A stretch of 64,000 nt of DNA, from positions 310,001-374,000 of the forward strand of contig BPHQ01000001.1 of the NCBI GenBank assembly GCA_026003615.1. The letters are read 5' to 3'. The position numbers were made by a program, and so were the translations under genes. This document shows positions 8,874 through 17,463 of the stretch, piece after piece. The notes below the pieces were generated by a model that was not told the origin of the DNA, did no database searches, and saw only the letters and a list, made by a program, of their open reading frames with translations. The DNA is from Bellilinea sp. GTDB lineage: Bacteria > Chloroflexota > Anaerolineae > Anaerolineales > Anaerolineaceae. Each line of letters begins with the position of its first letter. Position 1 is the stretch's first letter.

Positions 8874-9627
8874 TTTGGCCGTAGAAGATCATGGCGAGGG
8901 AATTCCACTTGTATTGATCCATGGTTTTCCTCTTAACCGCCGCATCTGGCAGCCAATCGTCCCATTACTGAAATCAAAAGCTCACCTGATCATACCGGAC
9001 TTGCGTGGTTTTGGGGAGTCGCCTCGCGAAGTTGAAGGCTACTCCATGCGTTTGTTGGCCGCTGATATTTTACAATTGCTCGACCGCCTTAACATTGAAA
9101 AGGCGGTCATTGCAGGGCATTCGATGGGGGGATATGTTGCCCTGGAATTTGCCCATGCTTACCCTCACCGGCTTAAGGGATTGGCATTGGTGGCATCTCA
9201 AGCGGACGCAGACAGCCCGGAACGCCGTCAGGCACGGCTGATTACGGCCCGCGAAGTACGCAGCCGCGGCATTCGCTACATCGCTGATGGTATGCCGTCC
9301 AAGTTGAGTGCGGATGTTGAAATTCAAAGACAACTAAACCAGATTATTCTGACCTGCGATGTGGCCGTGGTGGTAGCCGCTTTAAAGGCTATGGCAGACC
9401 GGCGCGATGCCAATCTCTGGTTACCGGAAATTCAAGTGCCGGTGCTTGCCATTGCAGGCGCAAATGACCAGTTGATTCCGCTTGAACGCTCCCAATCTTT
9501 GGTAAAGTTGGTCAATAAGGGCTGGGTGATTGAAATTCCAGAAGCGGGACACATGCCGATGATGGAAAGTCCGCAAAGAACTGCCGAAGCCTTGTATCAA
9601 TTGATTTGTGCGGTCAATGGTTGTTGA
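8854..9627 (+). CDS. Alpha/beta-fold hydrolase
   Basis: The 257-residue protein has the alpha/beta hydrolase plan: an oxyanion-hole HGFPLN (about 24-29), the nucleophile elbow GHSMGG (about 89-94), an acid within GANDQLIP (about 206) and the final catalytic His in AGHMPM (about 230). No signal peptide is visible, so it should act in the cytoplasm. The substrate is unknown. Its start overlaps the end of the CCA-enzyme gene by 20 bases, indicating translational coupling. Confidence 0.85.
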   Translation: MELKTVDLAVEDHGEGIPLVLIHGFPLNRRIWQPIVPLLKSKAHLIIPDLRGFGESPREVEGYSMRLLAADILQLLDRLNIEKAVIAGHSMGGYVALEFAHAYPHRLKGLALVASQADADSPERRQARLITAREVRSRGIRYIADGMPSKLSADVEIQRQLNQIILTCDVAVVVAALKAMADRRDANLWLPEIQVPVLAIAGANDQLIPLERSQSLVKLVNKGWVIEIPEAGHMPMMESPQRTAEALYQLICAVNGC

Positions 9628-9633
9628 CCGGGT

Positions 9634-9930
9634 TTAAGGAAATATTTCAGTTAACATAGGTTCGTAAAAACAACGGCAGCCATTGGGACTGGAGCAGCCT
9701 TCAATGGGCAATGGCGGGACCTGATCTTTGGGATAGGTGGCTGCCATTGACTGACAGACCGGGCAGGCGTCATCATCCACTACCAGTCGAATATCACGAA
9801 CTCGCGGGTTTTGCTGTAATTTTTTAAGTGCCACAGCGCTCACAGAAAACTGGCGCAGGTTGGCACCACAATTTTGACATTCCAGAGCGGTATCCGGGGA
9901 CTGGGTGAAGCAAAGTGAACAGGTTTGCAC
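9634..9930 (-). CDS. Small zinc-ribbon protein, unknown function
   Basis: The 98-residue product has an N-terminal ribbon with two Cys-x-x-Cys knuckles (CSLC near residue 3 and CQNCG near 20). A second half carries CPVCQS and Cys-Arg-Cys. A GTG start at 9930 is chosen because an AGGAG site lies eight bases upstream (complement of 9939-9943). A longer frame to an ATG at 9975 would place that site inside the gene. It is convergent with the hydrolase gene, with six bases between the stops. No enzyme is recognised. Confidence 0.6.
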   Translation of the reverse strand: MQTCSLCFTQSPDTALECQNCGANLRQFSVSAVALKKLQQNPRVRDIRLVVDDDACPVCQSMAATYPKDQVPPLPIEGCSSPNGCRCFYEPMLTEIFP

Positions 9931-10049
9931 GAGAGCTGCTCCTTGTAGTGAGGATTTCCCTTCAAACCAAAACAAAGAATATTCGGTTGAATATCCTGGT
10001 AAAAAATTGGACGGGTGAATTGTACTACAAAACAGGATTTAATTGCGCA

Positions 10050-10445
10050 TCAGGTTGTGCTTGCGGCTGGTATGTTGGAAGGGATCGGTTTGCTGCGCCG
10101 CAGCAACGTGTTAATGCGCGTGATTAACATACTGCTGGAGACGGGTTTGATTAAATAATCATCAGCACCGGCATCCAGTGCCGTGGCTACCATGCCGGGG
10201 TGATCCAACGCGGAGAGAATGAGAATGGGAATGTTGCTGAATTCACGGATGCGCTTGCAAACCTGCCATCCGTCCATTTCCGGCATCATCAGGTCTAGAA
10301 TGACAATATCGGGTTTTTCTCTTTCGGTTTGATCAACCCCCTCCTGGCCCGAGTTTGCCACGAGAACATGCGCGGGGATGGTTCGTAACAACGTGGAGAG
10401 TAATTCTGTCATGGCAGGGTCGTCATCAATGACCAGTATCTTCAT
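10050..10445 (-). CDS. Stand-alone response-regulator receiver protein
   Basis: The 131-residue product is a single CheY-like receiver domain: acidic pair in VIDDDP near the N-terminus, phospho-acceptor Asp in IVILDLMMPEMDG (about 50), a conserved Ser/Thr position (ILSA) and Lys in YLIKPV (about 101). There is no DNA-binding output domain. The second ATG (10445) is used because AAGGAGA sits just ahead of it; with the first ATG (10451) the ribosome site would have no spacer. No kinase gene is adjacent. A histidine kinase lies 26 kb away, but no link can be made. Confidence 0.88.
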   Translation of the reverse strand: MKILVIDDDPAMTELLSTLLRTIPAHVLVANSGQEGVDQTEREKPDIVILDLMMPEMDGWQVCKRIREFSNIPILILSALDHPGMVATALDAGADDYLIKPVSSSMLITRINTLLRRSKPIPSNIPAASTT

Positions 10446-10579
10446 TCGCATCTCCTTTGCAGTGACTACACCCCTATTATCAGCGAACTTGCGGGTTTTT
10501 ATCCTTTCAACTTCTTTACAGTTGAAAAGTCATTTGACCAGTCAAGTAAGGATAAACTCGGCGAAAATTAGAAATTTTG

Positions 10580-10588
10580 TGGTAGAAT
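10580..10588 (+). promoter_or_regulatory. Extended -10 promoter of ppdK
   Basis: TG-G-TAGAAT (10580-10588) lies about 70 bases before the ppdK start. No convincing -35 is present. Several genes in this window share the TGG plus TATAAT-like form. Confidence 0.45.
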
Positions 10589-10659
10589 GTCCCGATTAAG
10601 GGTTCAGGACGAAATTTCCCCCTCGAGGGGTTAACTAATTTCTGGAGGTTAAGGAACAC

Positions 10660-13431
10660 ATGAAGAAATGGGTCTATTTGTTCAATGAATTGGATGCTGC
10701 CGAAAAGTATGTAGGCGGCGATTGGGATGCAGTTCGGGGGCTTTTGGGGGGTAAGGGGGCTAACCTGGCTGACATGACCAGACTGGGTGTCCCGGTTCCG
10801 CCGGGTTTCACCGTCACCACTGAGGCGTGTAACGCTTATCTGGCGGCGGGTGGAAAATTTCCCGAAGGAATGTGGGAACAGATGCTCGACGCCCTCAAAG
10901 AAGTCGAGCGGCTTTCCGGCAAGAAGTTTGGTGGTACCGATAATCCTTTGCTGGTTTCCTGTCGTTCCGGCGCCAAGTTCTCCATGCCGGGCATGATGGA
11001 TACCGTTCTCAACATTGGGTTGAATGATGAAACTGCTCAGGCAATGATTCGTTTAACCAATAACGAGCGCTTTGTGTATGACTCATACCGCCGCCTGATT
11101 CAGATGTTTGGTGCAGTGGTTCTGGGTATGCCGGATGAAGCCTTTGAAGATGTGCTGGAAGAGTTCAAGCGGGAACGCGGTGCCAAACTGGATACCGATC
11201 TGACCGCAAATGATTTGAAAGAACTGACTGCAATTTTCAAGGGTGTCGTCCGTAAAGAACTGGGTTTTGATTTCCCGATGGATCCGTTTGAGCAATTGAA
11301 ACTGGCCACCGAGGCAGTTTTCAAGTCATGGAATGGCAAACGGGCTGTGGATTATCGTCGTGCAACCAATATTCCGGATGATTTAGGCACAGCGGTCAAT
11401 ATCGTCACCATGGTGTTCGGCAACATGGGCAATGACTCCGGTACAGGGGTTGCCTTTACCCGCAACCCGGCCACTGGCGAAAAGAAACTCTATGGCGATT
11501 ATCTGCTGAACGCACAGGGTGAAGATGTGGTTGCCGGTATCCGCAACACCGAAAAGATCGAGAATCTGGAACGGGATATGCCCGAATGCTACCGCGAATT
11601 TCTCCAGATTTGCGACAAATTGGAACGCCACTACCGCGACATGCAGGACATGGAATTTACCATTGAACGCGGTAAATTGTGGATGCTTCAAACCCGCAAC
11701 GGCAAGCGCACCGCCAAAGCCGCCGTCAAAATTGCAGTGGATATGGCTAACGAGGGTATTATCACCCGCGAAGAGGCGGTTAAGCGGGTTTCCCCTGAAA
11801 ATGTGGATACCCTGCTTCACCCCCAGTTTGATCCCGAAACCATCAAAAAAGCCAAAGCCGACGGCCGCTTCTTTGCCAGTGGCGTGAACGCCTCGCCTGG
11901 TGCGGCGGTAGGTCAGGTCTATTTCGATGCCGACACTGCCGAAAAGATGAACAAGGAATATCATCAGGATGTCATCATGGTGCGCCCGTTCACTAAACCA
12001 GATGACGTTCATGGTATGCTGGCTGCCAAGGGCATTCTCACCAGTGAGGGCGGGGCGACATCCCATGCGGCTGTGGTTGCACGCCAGTTTGGGGTGCCGT
12101 GTGTGGTTGGCGCAGCAAGCGTACGCATTGATCTGGATAAACGCCAGATGGAAGTAGACGGCAAGGTTGTCAAAGAGGGTGAGTGGATCTCGCTGGATGG
12201 TGGCACGGGCGAGGTCTTTCTCGGCAAGCTGCCGATGACTTCCCCATCTCTCGAAGAACAAACGGATCTGCTGACCCTTTTGGATTGGGCAGATGAAATT
12301 TGTGCTCGTCCCGGCATTCGTAAAAGTGTCAATGGCTCACCAACCACCGGTTTACAGGTATGGGCAAACGCCGATTATCCCAAGGACGCTCAGCGTGCCC
12401 GTTCTTACGGGGCTAAAGGAATTGGTCTGTGCCGCACCGAGCACATGTTCTTTGAACAGGAACGTCTGCCGATTGTGCAACGCATGATTCTGGCAAAGAC
12501 ATCCGAGGAACGGAAGGCCGCATTGGATGAACTGCTGCCCTTCCAACGGGCCGACTTTGAAGGTTTGTTTACTGCAATGGACGGGTACCCGGTCATCATC
12601 CGCCTGATTGACCCGCCGTTGCATGAGTTCTTGCCAGCTGCCAAAGACCTCGAAGAACAAATCATCACCAAACGCATCGAAGCGTTGGCTGGTTATGTGT
12701 TGGGTAAAGGCGAGCCCAAAGAGGTTGTAGAACTGGAACACATGCTCCAGGCGGTTGAGGCGATGCATGAAAGCAACCCGATGATGGGCTTGCGCGGGGT
12801 GCGTTTGAGTATTGTCATGCCTGAAATCGTTGAAATGCAGGTGCGTGCCATTTTCGAAGCGGCAGCCAATGTCACCCTCAAAGGTGTGCATGCCAAGCCC
12901 GAAGTGATGATCCCGCTCACCGGCCATGTCAACGAATTGAAGGTCATTCAACCGCGGCTCGAAGAAATTGCCCGCGAGGTGATGAAGGAGAAAGGCGTTT
13001 CCTTCCCCTACAAGTTTGGGACGATGATCGAGATTCCGCGTGCAGCAGTCACCGCCGCCGAAATTGCCGAAATTGCCGAATTCTTCTCATTTGGCACGAA
13101 TGACCTCACCCAAATGACCTTTGGTTACAGCCGCGATGATGCCGAGCGCAGTTTTCTGGTGACGTACGTGGAAAAGGGCATTCTGCCAAAGAATCCCTTC
13201 CAGACACTGGATCGGGATGGTGTAGGTCGCCTGATGCAAATTGCCGTGGCGGACGGCCGCTCAACCCGCCCCGATTTGGAAGTGGGTATCTGCGGCGAGC
13301 ATGGCGGTGACCCGAATTCGATTGAATTTTGCCATCTGGTTGGGAATAACTACGTCTCCTGCTCGCCCTTCCGGGTGCCGGTTGCCCGTTTGGCGGCTGC
13401 CCATGCTGCGTTGAAGCATGCGGCTCAGTGA
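10660..13431 (+). CDS. ppdK: Pyruvate, phosphate dikinase
   Basis: The 923-residue enzyme interconverts pyruvate + ATP + Pi and phosphoenolpyruvate + AMP + PPi. In order it shows an N-terminal ATP-grasp region (GGKGANLADM near residue 30), the swivelling phospho-His domain with GGATSHAAVVARQ (His about 468) and a C-terminal TIM barrel. The catalytic Cys is in GICGEHGGDP (about 878). Length is in the bacterial range (about 875-930). GGAGG about 15 bases upstream supports the ATG at 10660. In an anaerobe it would link glycolysis and gluconeogenesis and feeds the same pyruvate node as the dehydrogenase genes downstream. Confidence 0.97.
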   Translation: MKKWVYLFNELDAAEKYVGGDWDAVRGLLGGKGANLADMTRLGVPVPPGFTVTTEACNAYLAAGGKFPEGMWEQMLDALKEVERLSGKKFGGTDNPLLVSCRSGAKFSMPGMMDTVLNIGLNDETAQAMIRLTNNERFVYDSYRRLIQMFGAVVLGMPDEAFEDVLEEFKRERGAKLDTDLTANDLKELTAIFKGVVRKELGFDFPMDPFEQLKLATEAVFKSWNGKRAVDYRRATNIPDDLGTAVNIVTMVFGNMGNDSGTGVAFTRNPATGEKKLYGDYLLNAQGEDVVAGIRNTEKIENLERDMPECYREFLQICDKLERHYRDMQDMEFTIERGKLWMLQTRNGKRTAKAAVKIAVDMANEGIITREEAVKRVSPENVDTLLHPQFDPETIKKAKADGRFFASGVNASPGAAVGQVYFDADTAEKMNKEYHQDVIMVRPFTKPDDVHGMLAAKGILTSEGGATSHAAVVARQFGVPCVVGAASVRIDLDKRQMEVDGKVVKEGEWISLDGGTGEVFLGKLPMTSPSLEEQTDLLTLLDWADEICARPGIRKSVNGSPTTGLQVWANADYPKDAQRARSYGAKGIGLCRTEHMFFEQERLPIVQRMILAKTSEERKAALDELLPFQRADFEGLFTAMDGYPVIIRLIDPPLHEFLPAAKDLEEQIITKRIEALAGYVLGKGEPKEVVELEHMLQAVEAMHESNPMMGLRGVRLSIVMPEIVEMQVRAIFEAAANVTLKGVHAKPEVMIPLTGHVNELKVIQPRLEEIAREVMKEKGVSFPYKFGTMIEIPRAAVTAAEIAEIAEFFSFGTNDLTQMTFGYSRDDAERSFLVTYVEKGILPKNPFQTLDRDGVGRLMQIAVADGRSTRPDLEVGICGEHGGDPNSIEFCHLVGNNYVSCSPFRVPVARLAAAHAALKHAAQ

Positions 13432-13472
13432 ATCTGAGTAGAGACGCATCCCTTTCTGACCATTAATCAACT

Positions 13473-13525
13473 TGCGAGTCCTGCTTAGGCAGAGTCAATT
13501 TGCCAACAGGACTCGCATTTTATTT
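13473..13525 (+). terminator. Terminator of ppdK
   Basis: An 11-bp perfect stem (13473-13483 with 13507-13517) encloses a 23-base loop and is followed by TTTTATTTA. Confidence 0.78.
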
Positions 13526-13604
13526 AGTTTATGGTGATCACAACCTGTTCATGCCTTTTCTCTACTCGGCTTTGCGGATTTGAAAGGTTGTTTTTTAACA
13601 GGGT

Positions 13605-13613
13605 TGGTATAAT
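13605..13613 (+). promoter_or_regulatory. Extended -10 promoter of the permease gene
   Basis: TG-G-TATAAT (13605-13613) sits about 62 bases before the TTG start at 13675. It lies inside the longer open frame that begins at 13531. That supports the shorter gene model. Confidence 0.55.
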
Positions 13614-13674
13614 TTTCGTAGGCATCCTTCTTGCACACCTGGCATTTGTGCCACTCCCATCAAGGAGGAAAGAA

Positions 13675-15342
13675 TTGAGCGAAATAACCGAATTAATTGC
13701 CACCCAAGCAGAATCGAAGCCGGCCAGTAAGGCGGGCACCTTGACAAACTGGGTTAGTTTCTGGACCGTGATCACTCTGGCGCTGGCAGGAGTTGGTCTT
13801 GTTCAGGCGACCTGGCTGCCGATCAGCATCTTGCCCGGTGTGTATCCGGGGATTAATATCACCAGTGTTGTATTGATTGGTCTTGGGAGTATGCTGGTGG
13901 TTTTGTTGACAATTTGGACGATGGGCAGACTGGTCGGACGTGAAGCGCCTGATTATTTCTTTGGCACACGGGTGATTCACCCTTTGTTTGGTTTTGCCTT
14001 CAGCTGGACATTTTTGATCGGCGGTGCTTTGTTCATCGGTTTTCTGGCAAGTCTCTTTGCGCGCCTCATCCTTCCTGATTTGGCGAACCTGTTGGGAAAT
14101 GTTTTGGGTATTTATGATTTGCAAGTTTTTGCGGCTTCCCTGCACAACCCGCAGGTGATGGTCTATCTTGCCAGTGGGTTGATCTTTGCCGCCTTTCTCC
14201 TTTCCATTCTCTCTCCGCAGGCCATTCGCCGGATTTTTAACTGGGGTGTGGGTATCTCCATTTTGGGGTGGCTGGTTGTTCTCGGTCAATTTGCTGCTGT
14301 TTCTCCAAATCGGTTCAGTGAATTTTTTGACCGAATTTTTGGAGCGGGTTCGCATGCCCTTCATCTCAATCTCGCCTTTCAATTGGGGATGAAAGCACAG
14401 GGCGAAACCCTGCCGGAGATGATTGCCATCGGTTTGGTACTCGGTCTTTTTGGCTTTTTTGCGCTTGGTTTACCGGTGTGGATGTCCGCCGAACTGCGCA
14501 CCCATCGGCGTAACCTTGTACCAGCCGGTTTGCTGGCGTTGATCATTGTGGGATTTTTGGTAATTGCCGGAATTGGGTTGGTGGAAAGAACGGTTTCGTG
14601 GCAATTTCTGGCGGCGGAGAGTTTTCTGCGTCTGAAGGGTATCACCGGTGAAGGTGGTGTGGTTTTACCGATGCCGGTTTCAACACCGGGAGGGGCTTCC
14701 ACGGGCGTCCTGCGTGGAATTATCCTGCCCTGGCTACCATTTTATGCAGCGGTTATCCAACCCAATCCGCTGGTGTTGTTCTCTTTATCGGTTGTCTGGG
14801 TTGTGATGTTCGTTCTGGTCGTCCAGGCTTACATGCTCACGCTGAGCCGAGTTCTCAAAGCATGGGCAGATGACCGGCTGGTACCTGAGTGGATTGGTCT
14901 GGTACATGCCCGCCAACACAGTCCTTTGTTTTCGCTTCTTGTGGTAACGGTGATCGCGTTGTTCGTGGTGATTGATTCAGCACAGGCAAACTGGATTGCG
15001 AATCATTTCAATTTTGGACTATTTGTGGCTTTTGGGCTTTTATTGCCAGTTCTGGCATTGATTAAGAACCCGTATTATTTTCTCAAGGAGGGAGAAGACA
15101 GACCATCAAAAGGCTGGGTTCGTTTTTTAGGGGTGGTGACCCTTATTATCTTCCTGGCAGCCATTGTTTTGCCGTATGTTTTCCAGGTGAAGATTTTGGC
15201 TGTGGACTGGCAGTCGGGCATTCTTTTGGGTTTGGTCTTTTTCAGTGGCATGGTATGGTTTGGTGGCAGGTCGTTGTACCTGAAATCCCGTGGAGTAACG
15301 CTGACGACTTTATTCAAAAAGCCTGAGGATAAGAGTCAGTAG
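13675..15342 (+). CDS. APC-superfamily amino acid permease-like membrane protein
   Basis: The 555-residue product has about 12 hydrophobic segments. The stretch REAPDYFFGTRVIHPLFGF (about residues 87-105) resembles the GGDYV...R..HP..GF signature after helix 2 of amino acid permeases. The substrate cannot be deduced. The start is TTG at 13675, seven bases after a strong AAGGAGGA site; the open frame extends to 13531 but would cross the promoter. It sits alone between two terminators and is likely monocistronic. Confidence 0.68.
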   Translation: MSEITELIATQAESKPASKAGTLTNWVSFWTVITLALAGVGLVQATWLPISILPGVYPGINITSVVLIGLGSMLVVLLTIWTMGRLVGREAPDYFFGTRVIHPLFGFAFSWTFLIGGALFIGFLASLFARLILPDLANLLGNVLGIYDLQVFAASLHNPQVMVYLASGLIFAAFLLSILSPQAIRRIFNWGVGISILGWLVVLGQFAAVSPNRFSEFFDRIFGAGSHALHLNLAFQLGMKAQGETLPEMIAIGLVLGLFGFFALGLPVWMSAELRTHRRNLVPAGLLALIIVGFLVIAGIGLVERTVSWQFLAAESFLRLKGITGEGGVVLPMPVSTPGGASTGVLRGIILPWLPFYAAVIQPNPLVLFSLSVVWVVMFVLVVQAYMLTLSRVLKAWADDRLVPEWIGLVHARQHSPLFSLLVVTVIALFVVIDSAQANWIANHFNFGLFVAFGLLLPVLALIKNPYYFLKEGEDRPSKGWVRFLGVVTLIIFLAAIVLPYVFQVKILAVDWQSGILLGLVFFSGMVWFGGRSLYLKSRGVTLTTLFKKPEDKSQ

Positions 15343-15391
15343 TTCCAATCATCCTTCTGGATAATTTGAAATCCACCCTTTCAGGTGTTAC

Positions 15392-15415
15392 AAACCCCCT
15401 GCGAGGGGTTTTTGA
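15392..15415 (+). terminator. Terminator of the permease gene
   Basis: A 7-bp AAACCCC/GGGGTTT stem with a short loop is followed by a T run. The PDH promoter begins only a few bases later. Confidence 0.72.
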
Positions 15416-15418
15416 TTC

Positions 15419-15427
15419 TGGTATAAT
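15419..15427 (+). promoter_or_regulatory. Extended -10 promoter of the 2-oxo acid dehydrogenase operon
   Basis: TG-G-TATAAT (15419-15427) lies 93 bases before the E1 alpha start. No -35 match is present. A GACCC/GGGTC hairpin (about 15461-15476) occurs in the leader. Confidence 0.55.
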
Positions 15428-15510
15428 CCCTGTGACATTGTCCAGTTAACCGGCAATGGTGACCCGCAGCGGGGTCAGCGGAAGGAAGTAAACATCGAAC
15501 AAAGGAGGAT

Positions 15511-15525
15511 CTCCATCCGATGGAG
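15511..15525 (+). other. Hairpin covering the E1 alpha start codon
   Basis: CTCCAT (15511-15516) is perfectly complementary to ATGGAG (15520-15525), with CCG as the loop. The start codon ATG is in the second arm. The same CTCC can alternatively pair with GGAG of the ribosome site just upstream. Two exclusive small hairpins could thus tune initiation; this is inference from pairing only. Confidence 0.4.
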
Positions 15526-16479
15526 AAGCGAGATTATCTGGATCTCTATCATCAAATGGTCGTGATTCGCCGGCTTGAGGAACGTTCGGCCGAATTGTAT
15601 CAGCAAGGAAAAATCGGCGGTTTTCTGCATCTTTACATCGGTCAAGAAGCAGTGAGCACGGGTTTGATCTCGGTGCGCCGCCCAGAAGACCGTATCATCA
15701 CCGCTTACCGGGATCATGGTGTGGCGATTAATTGTGGGCTTTCGGCGCGCGAGGTGATGGCAGAATTACTTGGCAAGGTCACCGGTTGTTCGCGCGGTAA
15801 AGGCGGTTCTATGCACCTTGCCGATGTGAAGAAGAATTTTTGGGGCGGTCATGCAATTGTCGGAGCGCATTTGCCCATCGCAGCCGGATTGGCCCTAGGG
15901 GATGCTTACCAGGGCAACAAGGCTGTAACTGTTTGTATGTTTGGAGATGGGGCTACCAACATTGGCTATTTCCATGAGGCACTGAATCTATCTAAGGTGT
16001 GGAACCTGCCGGTTCTATGGGTGTGCGAAAATAATCAATACGGCATGGGTACAGCGGTGGAAAGAGCTTCTGCCGTGTCAGAAATTCGCCGCAAAGCGGA
16101 TGGCTATGGAATGAAAAGCGAAGCAGTGGACGGTATGGATGTTATGAAAGTCCGTGAGGTTTCGGCGCGATTATATGATGAAATTCGCAACGGGAGCGGT
16201 CCGCAATTTTTAGAAGTGATCACCTATCGTTTTCGCGGGCATTCCATGGGTGACCCGGAGCGATACCGATCTTCTGAAGAAGTCAAAACCTGGCTGGAGA
16301 ACGACCCGATTGGTATTTATCACCGTTATTTGCTGGAAAATAAAATAGCCAGCGAAGAGGAACTTCAGGAACAGATCCGACTTGCCGAAGAGGAAGTCAA
16401 TGATGCTGTTACGTTTGCCGAGGCCAGTCCTGAACCACCGGCAGAAGAATTATTCAAGCACATTTACGTTGAAGGATAA
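15520..16479 (+). CDS. pdhA: Thiamine-diphosphate 2-oxo acid dehydrogenase E1, alpha subunit (pyruvate/acetoin type)
   Basis: The 319-residue protein carries the ThDP motif GDGATN at about residue 143, ending in NN about 27 residues later (VCENNQYGMG). The N-terminal VIRRLEERSAELYQQGKIGGF and later FRGHSMGDPERYR are also family-typical. With the beta subunit it decarboxylates a 2-oxo acid and passes the acyl group to lipoyl-E2. AAAGGAGGA at about 15501-15509 sets the start. Pyruvate, acetoin and branched-chain types are hard to separate by eye; the short length favours pyruvate or acetoin (PdhA/AcoA). It is the first gene of a three-gene operon. Confidence 0.9.
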   Translation: MEKRDYLDLYHQMVVIRRLEERSAELYQQGKIGGFLHLYIGQEAVSTGLISVRRPEDRIITAYRDHGVAINCGLSAREVMAELLGKVTGCSRGKGGSMHLADVKKNFWGGHAIVGAHLPIAAGLALGDAYQGNKAVTVCMFGDGATNIGYFHEALNLSKVWNLPVLWVCENNQYGMGTAVERASAVSEIRRKADGYGMKSEAVDGMDVMKVREVSARLYDEIRNGSGPQFLEVITYRFRGHSMGDPERYRSSEEVKTWLENDPIGIYHRYLLENKIASEEELQEQIRLAEEEVNDAVTFAEASPEPPAEELFKHIYVEG

Positions 16480-16491
16480 CGGGGTGACAAA

Positions 16492-17463
16492 ATGGCACGA
16501 ATAACCATGCGAGAAGCCATCTCTCAGGCATTGTGGGAAGAAATGGAGCGAGACCCCAGTGTGTTTATCATGGGGGAAGAAGTGGGGGTATGGGGCGGCA
16601 CCTATGCGGTTACCAAAGGATTTTATGATCACTTTGGGCCAGAGCGCGTGCGCGACACACCCATTGCGGAAGCGGTGATTGTCGGTGCGGCTATTGGAGC
16701 AGCCTTGACCGGTTTACGCCCTGTTGCCGAATTGATGACGATCAATTTTGCCTTTTCAGCAATGGATCATATTGTCAATCAGGCTGCTAAATTGCATTAT
16801 ATGTTTGGCGGTCAAATGATCTTACCGCTGGTCATCCGCGCGGTAGGCGGTGGTGGAAGGCAGTTGGGTGCTACTCACTCTCAAACACCGGATGCCATTT
16901 TTGCTCATTTTCCGGGGTTGAAAGTAGTTGCCCCGGGTACACCAGCAGATGCCAAGGGAATGCTTAAAGCCGCCATACGCAGTCAAGACCCGGTATTGTT
17001 CATTGAACACGCTACGCTGTATCAAACTCGCGGCGAGGTGCCGGAAGGCGATTATATCGTCCCGCTGGGCAAATCCACCATCCAGCGTGAAGGCCGGCAC
17101 GTGACTATTGTAACTTACTCCAAGATGCTGGAAATTTCCACCAAAGCAGCCGATCAACTCGCCAAAGAGGGTATTGAAGTGGAGATTGTGGACTTGCGTT
17201 CCTTACGACCGTTGGATATGGGGCCGGTGTTGGAGTCTTTCAAGAAAACCAATCGGGCAGTCATTGTAGAAGAAGGTTGGAAATCCTATGGGGTTGGGGC
17301 AGAAGTGGCCAGCCGAATTTATGAAGAGGCCTTTGATTACGTAGATGCTCCCATCAAGCGGGTTGCCCAGGCAGAAGTGCCGTTGCCGTATAACCGCACC
17401 CTGGAACAGATGGCCCTGCCTCAAGTGGATGACGTGATTAAGGCAGTCAAGGAGGTTTTGTAA
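16492..17463 (+). CDS. pdhB: 2-oxo acid dehydrogenase E1, beta subunit
   Basis: The 323-residue product starts ITMREAISQALWEEMERDPSV and contains GEEVGVWGGTYAVT, RVRDTPIAE and GGGRQLGATHSQ. These are hallmarks of the E1 beta subunit, whose Glu activates ThDP bound to the alpha subunit. The last third holds the transketolase C-terminal domain (VEIVDLRSLRPLD). It lies 12 bases after the alpha gene and overlaps the E2 gene by one base (TAATG). The three products would assemble into one cytoplasmic complex. Confidence 0.93.
   Translation: MARITMREAISQALWEEMERDPSVFIMGEEVGVWGGTYAVTKGFYDHFGPERVRDTPIAEAVIVGAAIGAALTGLRPVAELMTINFAFSAMDHIVNQAAKLHYMFGGQMILPLVIRAVGGGGRQLGATHSQTPDAIFAHFPGLKVVAPGTPADAKGMLKAAIRSQDPVLFIEHATLYQTRGEVPEGDYIVPLGKSTIQREGRHVTIVTYSKMLEISTKAADQLAKEGIEVEIVDLRSLRPLDMGPVLESFKKTNRAVIVEEGWKSYGVGAEVASRIYEEAFDYVDAPIKRVAQAEVPLPYNRTLEQMALPQVDDVIKAVKEVL

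Noticed and set aside
11383-12261. Long open frame (292 codons) antisense to ppdK
   Set aside because: It mirrors conserved ppdK codons and shows no motif or ribosome site.
13531-13674. Longer N-terminus for the permease gene
   Set aside because: It would overlap the promoter at 13605. A strong ribosome site directly precedes the TTG at 13675, and the extra residues do not look like a permease start.
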